Source: Pseudomonadota bacterium (lineage in GTDB: Bacteria > Pseudomonadota > Gammaproteobacteria > Burkholderiales > Nitrosomonadaceae). From it: a DNA stretch of 6,896 nucleotides. The translations under genes and the position numbers were made by a program. The DNA is taken from contig JAFEEV010000041.1 of assembly GCA_018240935.1 (NCBI GenBank), positions 1-6,896 on the forward strand, in the 5' to 3' direction. This document shows positions 5,495 through 6,896 of this stretch, in pieces. The stretch's first letter is position 1. Each line of letters starts with the position of its first letter. Under the pieces are notes generated by a model that saw only the letters and a list, made by a program, of their open reading frames with translations, was not told the DNA's origin and did not search any database.

Positions 5495-5857
5495 ATGAAA
5501 ATTTCTTCCTTATCCCTCATCGTTCTGATGGGATGTTTATTATTCAACGCTTCCCAGGTCCTGGCGATTCACCATGAACCGCAAGATTCGCAAGCGCCGC
5601 AACAACAAGCTTCGGATGGAAAAACGGCGAACAACGAAGGAACCGTTGTCGATGTCATCGACACCACCGGTTATACCTATATGGAACTGGAAAACGGCGG
5701 CAACCGTTTCTGGATCGCAGCGCCCACGACCAAAGTCAACAAAGGCGATCGCATCCGTTACGTTCAAGAAATGGTGATGACGAACTTTACCAGCAAAACG
5801 CTGAATCGTACGTTTGGTACGCTCATTTTCGTTTCTTCCACGCAAGTAAAGAAATAA
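5495..5857 (+). CDS. Small exported protein with NrfJ-like core
   Basis: Function not established. Seen: 120 residues. A signal peptide (K2, hydrophobic core about 6-18) is likely cut after VLA at A24. A competing lipobox-like LMGC at 11-14 would make it a lipoprotein, but the hydrophobic stretch before C14 is short. After a His/Gln/Asp-rich linker (about 25-48) comes one compact, probably all-beta domain (about 49-118) with GTVVDVIDTTGYTYMEL, W73, a KVNKGDRI turn and TSKTLNRTFGTLIFV. From memory this pattern (GYTY.., W.A.P, SK.L.R.F..I.FV) resembles small periplasmic proteins called NrfJ-like, with an OB-like fold; the family match is not verified. A good GGAG ribosome binding site (5486-5489) lies five bases before the ATG, and a candidate promoter precedes it. 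The mature form after A24 has no cysteine, so no disulphide or CXXC haem site is present. Confidence 0.8.
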   Translation: MKISSLSLIVLMGCLLFNASQVLAIHHEPQDSQAPQQQASDGKTANNEGTVVDVIDTTGYTYMELENGGNRFWIAAPTTKVNKGDRIRYVQEMVMTNFTSKTLNRTFGTLIFVSSTQVKK

Positions 5858-5861
5858 CTGC

Positions 5862-6896
5862 TTAGGCTACATCGCTAAAACCGATCAGCAATTTGTTCTT
5901 CAGGCTTTTCAGTTCATCCCGGTATTGCGCCGCTTGTTCGAATTCCAGATTCTTGGCGGCGTTCAGCATTTTCTTCTCGACCCGCTGAATTTCCTTGGCC
6001 AGTTGCGTTTCGTTCATGGCGTCGTAGCGCGCTTGCACTTGCGCAGCCTTGAGGTTTTGCTGCGCCGATTCGTGATTGTAGACACCGTCGATCAAATCCT
6101 TGATGCGCTTATGCACCGAGCGCGGCGTAATGTGGTTGCGTAGATTATGCTGTAGCTGCTTTTCGCGCCGCCGGTTGGTTTCATCGATGGCGACGCGCAT
6201 AGATTTGGTTATGTTGTCCGCATACAGAATCGCCGTGCCGTTGATATGCCGGGCGGCGCGCCCGATAGTTTGAATCAGCGAGCGCTCGGAGCGCAAAAAA
6301 CCCTCTTTATCCGCATCCAGTATCGCCACCAGTGAGACTTCGGGAATATCCAAGCCTTCGCGCAGCAGGTTAATACCGACCAGCACGTCGAATTGCCCCA
6401 AGCGCAAGTCGCGGATAATTTCGACGCGTTCGACGGTGTCGATATCCGAATGCAAATAACGCACTTTGATCTGGTGATCGGAAAAATAATCGGTCAAATC
6501 TTCCGCCATGCGCTTGGTCAGCGTTGTCACCAGCACGCGCTCGTTCTTGGCGGTGCGCAAATTGACTTCCGACATCAAGTCATCCACCTGCGTGGCGACC
6601 GGGCGCACTTCGATGACGGGATCGACTAATCCGGTCGGTCTGACCACCTGCTCCACCACCTGGCCGCTATGCTGCTTTTCATAATCGGCGGGCGTAGCCG
6701 AGACGAAAATGGTTTGCGGCATCCGCTTCTCGAATTCTTCGAACCGCAACGGCCGGTTATCCAGCGCCGACGGCAGGCGGAAACCGTAATTCACCAGATT
6801 TTCCTTGCGCGAGCGGTCACCTTTGTACATGCCGCCGACTTGCGGCACTGTGACATGGCTTTCGTCGATAATCATCAAAGCATTGGGCGGCAGATA
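5862..6896 (-). CDS. uvrB: UvrB, excinuclease ABC subunit B (partial, N-terminus outside window)
   Basis: Family role: the helicase-like damage-checking subunit of nucleotide excision repair; it is loaded on DNA by UvrA and then recruits UvrC. Seen: 344 codons open from the right edge to a TAA at 5862-5864, matching about the second half of a roughly 670-residue protein. In order: IIDESHVTVPQVGGMY (Walker B DESH), GFRLPSALDNRPL, VSATPADYE, VVRPTGLVDP, TTLTKRMAEDLT, RYLHSDIDTVER, GINLLREGLDIPEVSLVAILDADKEGF given here in parts (GINLLREGLDIPEVSL, then ILDADKEGF), and the arginine-finger motif QTIGRAAR. The C-terminal UVR domain (KEIQRVEKKMLNAAKNLEF.QAA..RD) that contacts UvrC is intact. It reads toward the exported-protein gene with four bases between the two stops. 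Confidence 0.98.
   Translation of the reverse strand, partial: YLPPNALMIIDESHVTVPQVGGMYKGDRSRKENLVNYGFRLPSALDNRPLRFEEFEKRMPQTIFVSATPADYEKQHSGQVVEQVVRPTGLVDPVIEVRPVATQVDDLMSEVNLRTAKNERVLVTTLTKRMAEDLTDYFSDHQIKVRYLHSDIDTVERVEIIRDLRLGQFDVLVGINLLREGLDIPEVSLVAILDADKEGFLRSERSLIQTIGRAARHINGTAILYADNITKSMRVAIDETNRRREKQLQHNLRNHITPRSVHKRIKDLIDGVYNHESAQQNLKAAQVQARYDAMNETQLAKEIQRVEKKMLNAAKNLEFEQAAQYRDELKSLKNKLLIGFSDVA

Overview
The window carries ordinary housekeeping genes of a moderately GC-rich Gram-negative bacterium. Several things point to a betaproteobacterium: an ExbD-type inner-membrane protein, an Fe-type superoxide dismutase, a short-form HisG next to HisD, and the protein sequences of PurE, PurK and UvrB. 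The mix resembles ammonia oxidisers of the Nitrosomonas group, but that genus-level placement is an inference from memory. I see no phage, transposon, CRISPR, rRNA or tRNA sequence, and no gene-free stretch longer than about 235 bases.

Layout: (1) 1-1205, minus strand: purE followed by purK, overlapping by one base; purK runs off the left edge. (2) 1206-1438: a divergent control region with a palindromic, two-way -10 element and nested inverted repeats. (3) 1439-5444, plus strand: exbD, an Fe superoxide dismutase gene, hisG, hisD and a SpoU/TrmH-family RNA 2'-O-methyltransferase gene. Gaps are 10 to 62 bases and no terminator is visible, so one transcript is plausible. (4) 5495-5857, plus strand: a small exported protein with an NrfJ-like core, apparently with its own sigma-70-type promoter. 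(5) 5862-6896, minus strand: the C-terminal half of uvrB, convergent with the preceding gene and only four bases away.

Functions: PurE and PurK act together to carboxylate aminoimidazole ribonucleotide in purine synthesis. HisG (first step) and HisD (last two steps) belong to histidine synthesis; HisG is the short form and should need HisZ encoded elsewhere. ExbD normally works with ExbB and TonB, but no exbB is next to it here. Placing exbD and a superoxide dismutase ahead of hisGD joins iron transport or oxidative-stress functions to amino-acid synthesis in one apparent operon. The most interesting points are that gene arrangement, the symmetrical purE/exbD control region, the two possible starts of the dismutase, the alanine-codon microsatellite in the methyltransferase knot, and the poorly characterised exported protein. 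I found no clearly new multi-gene system.
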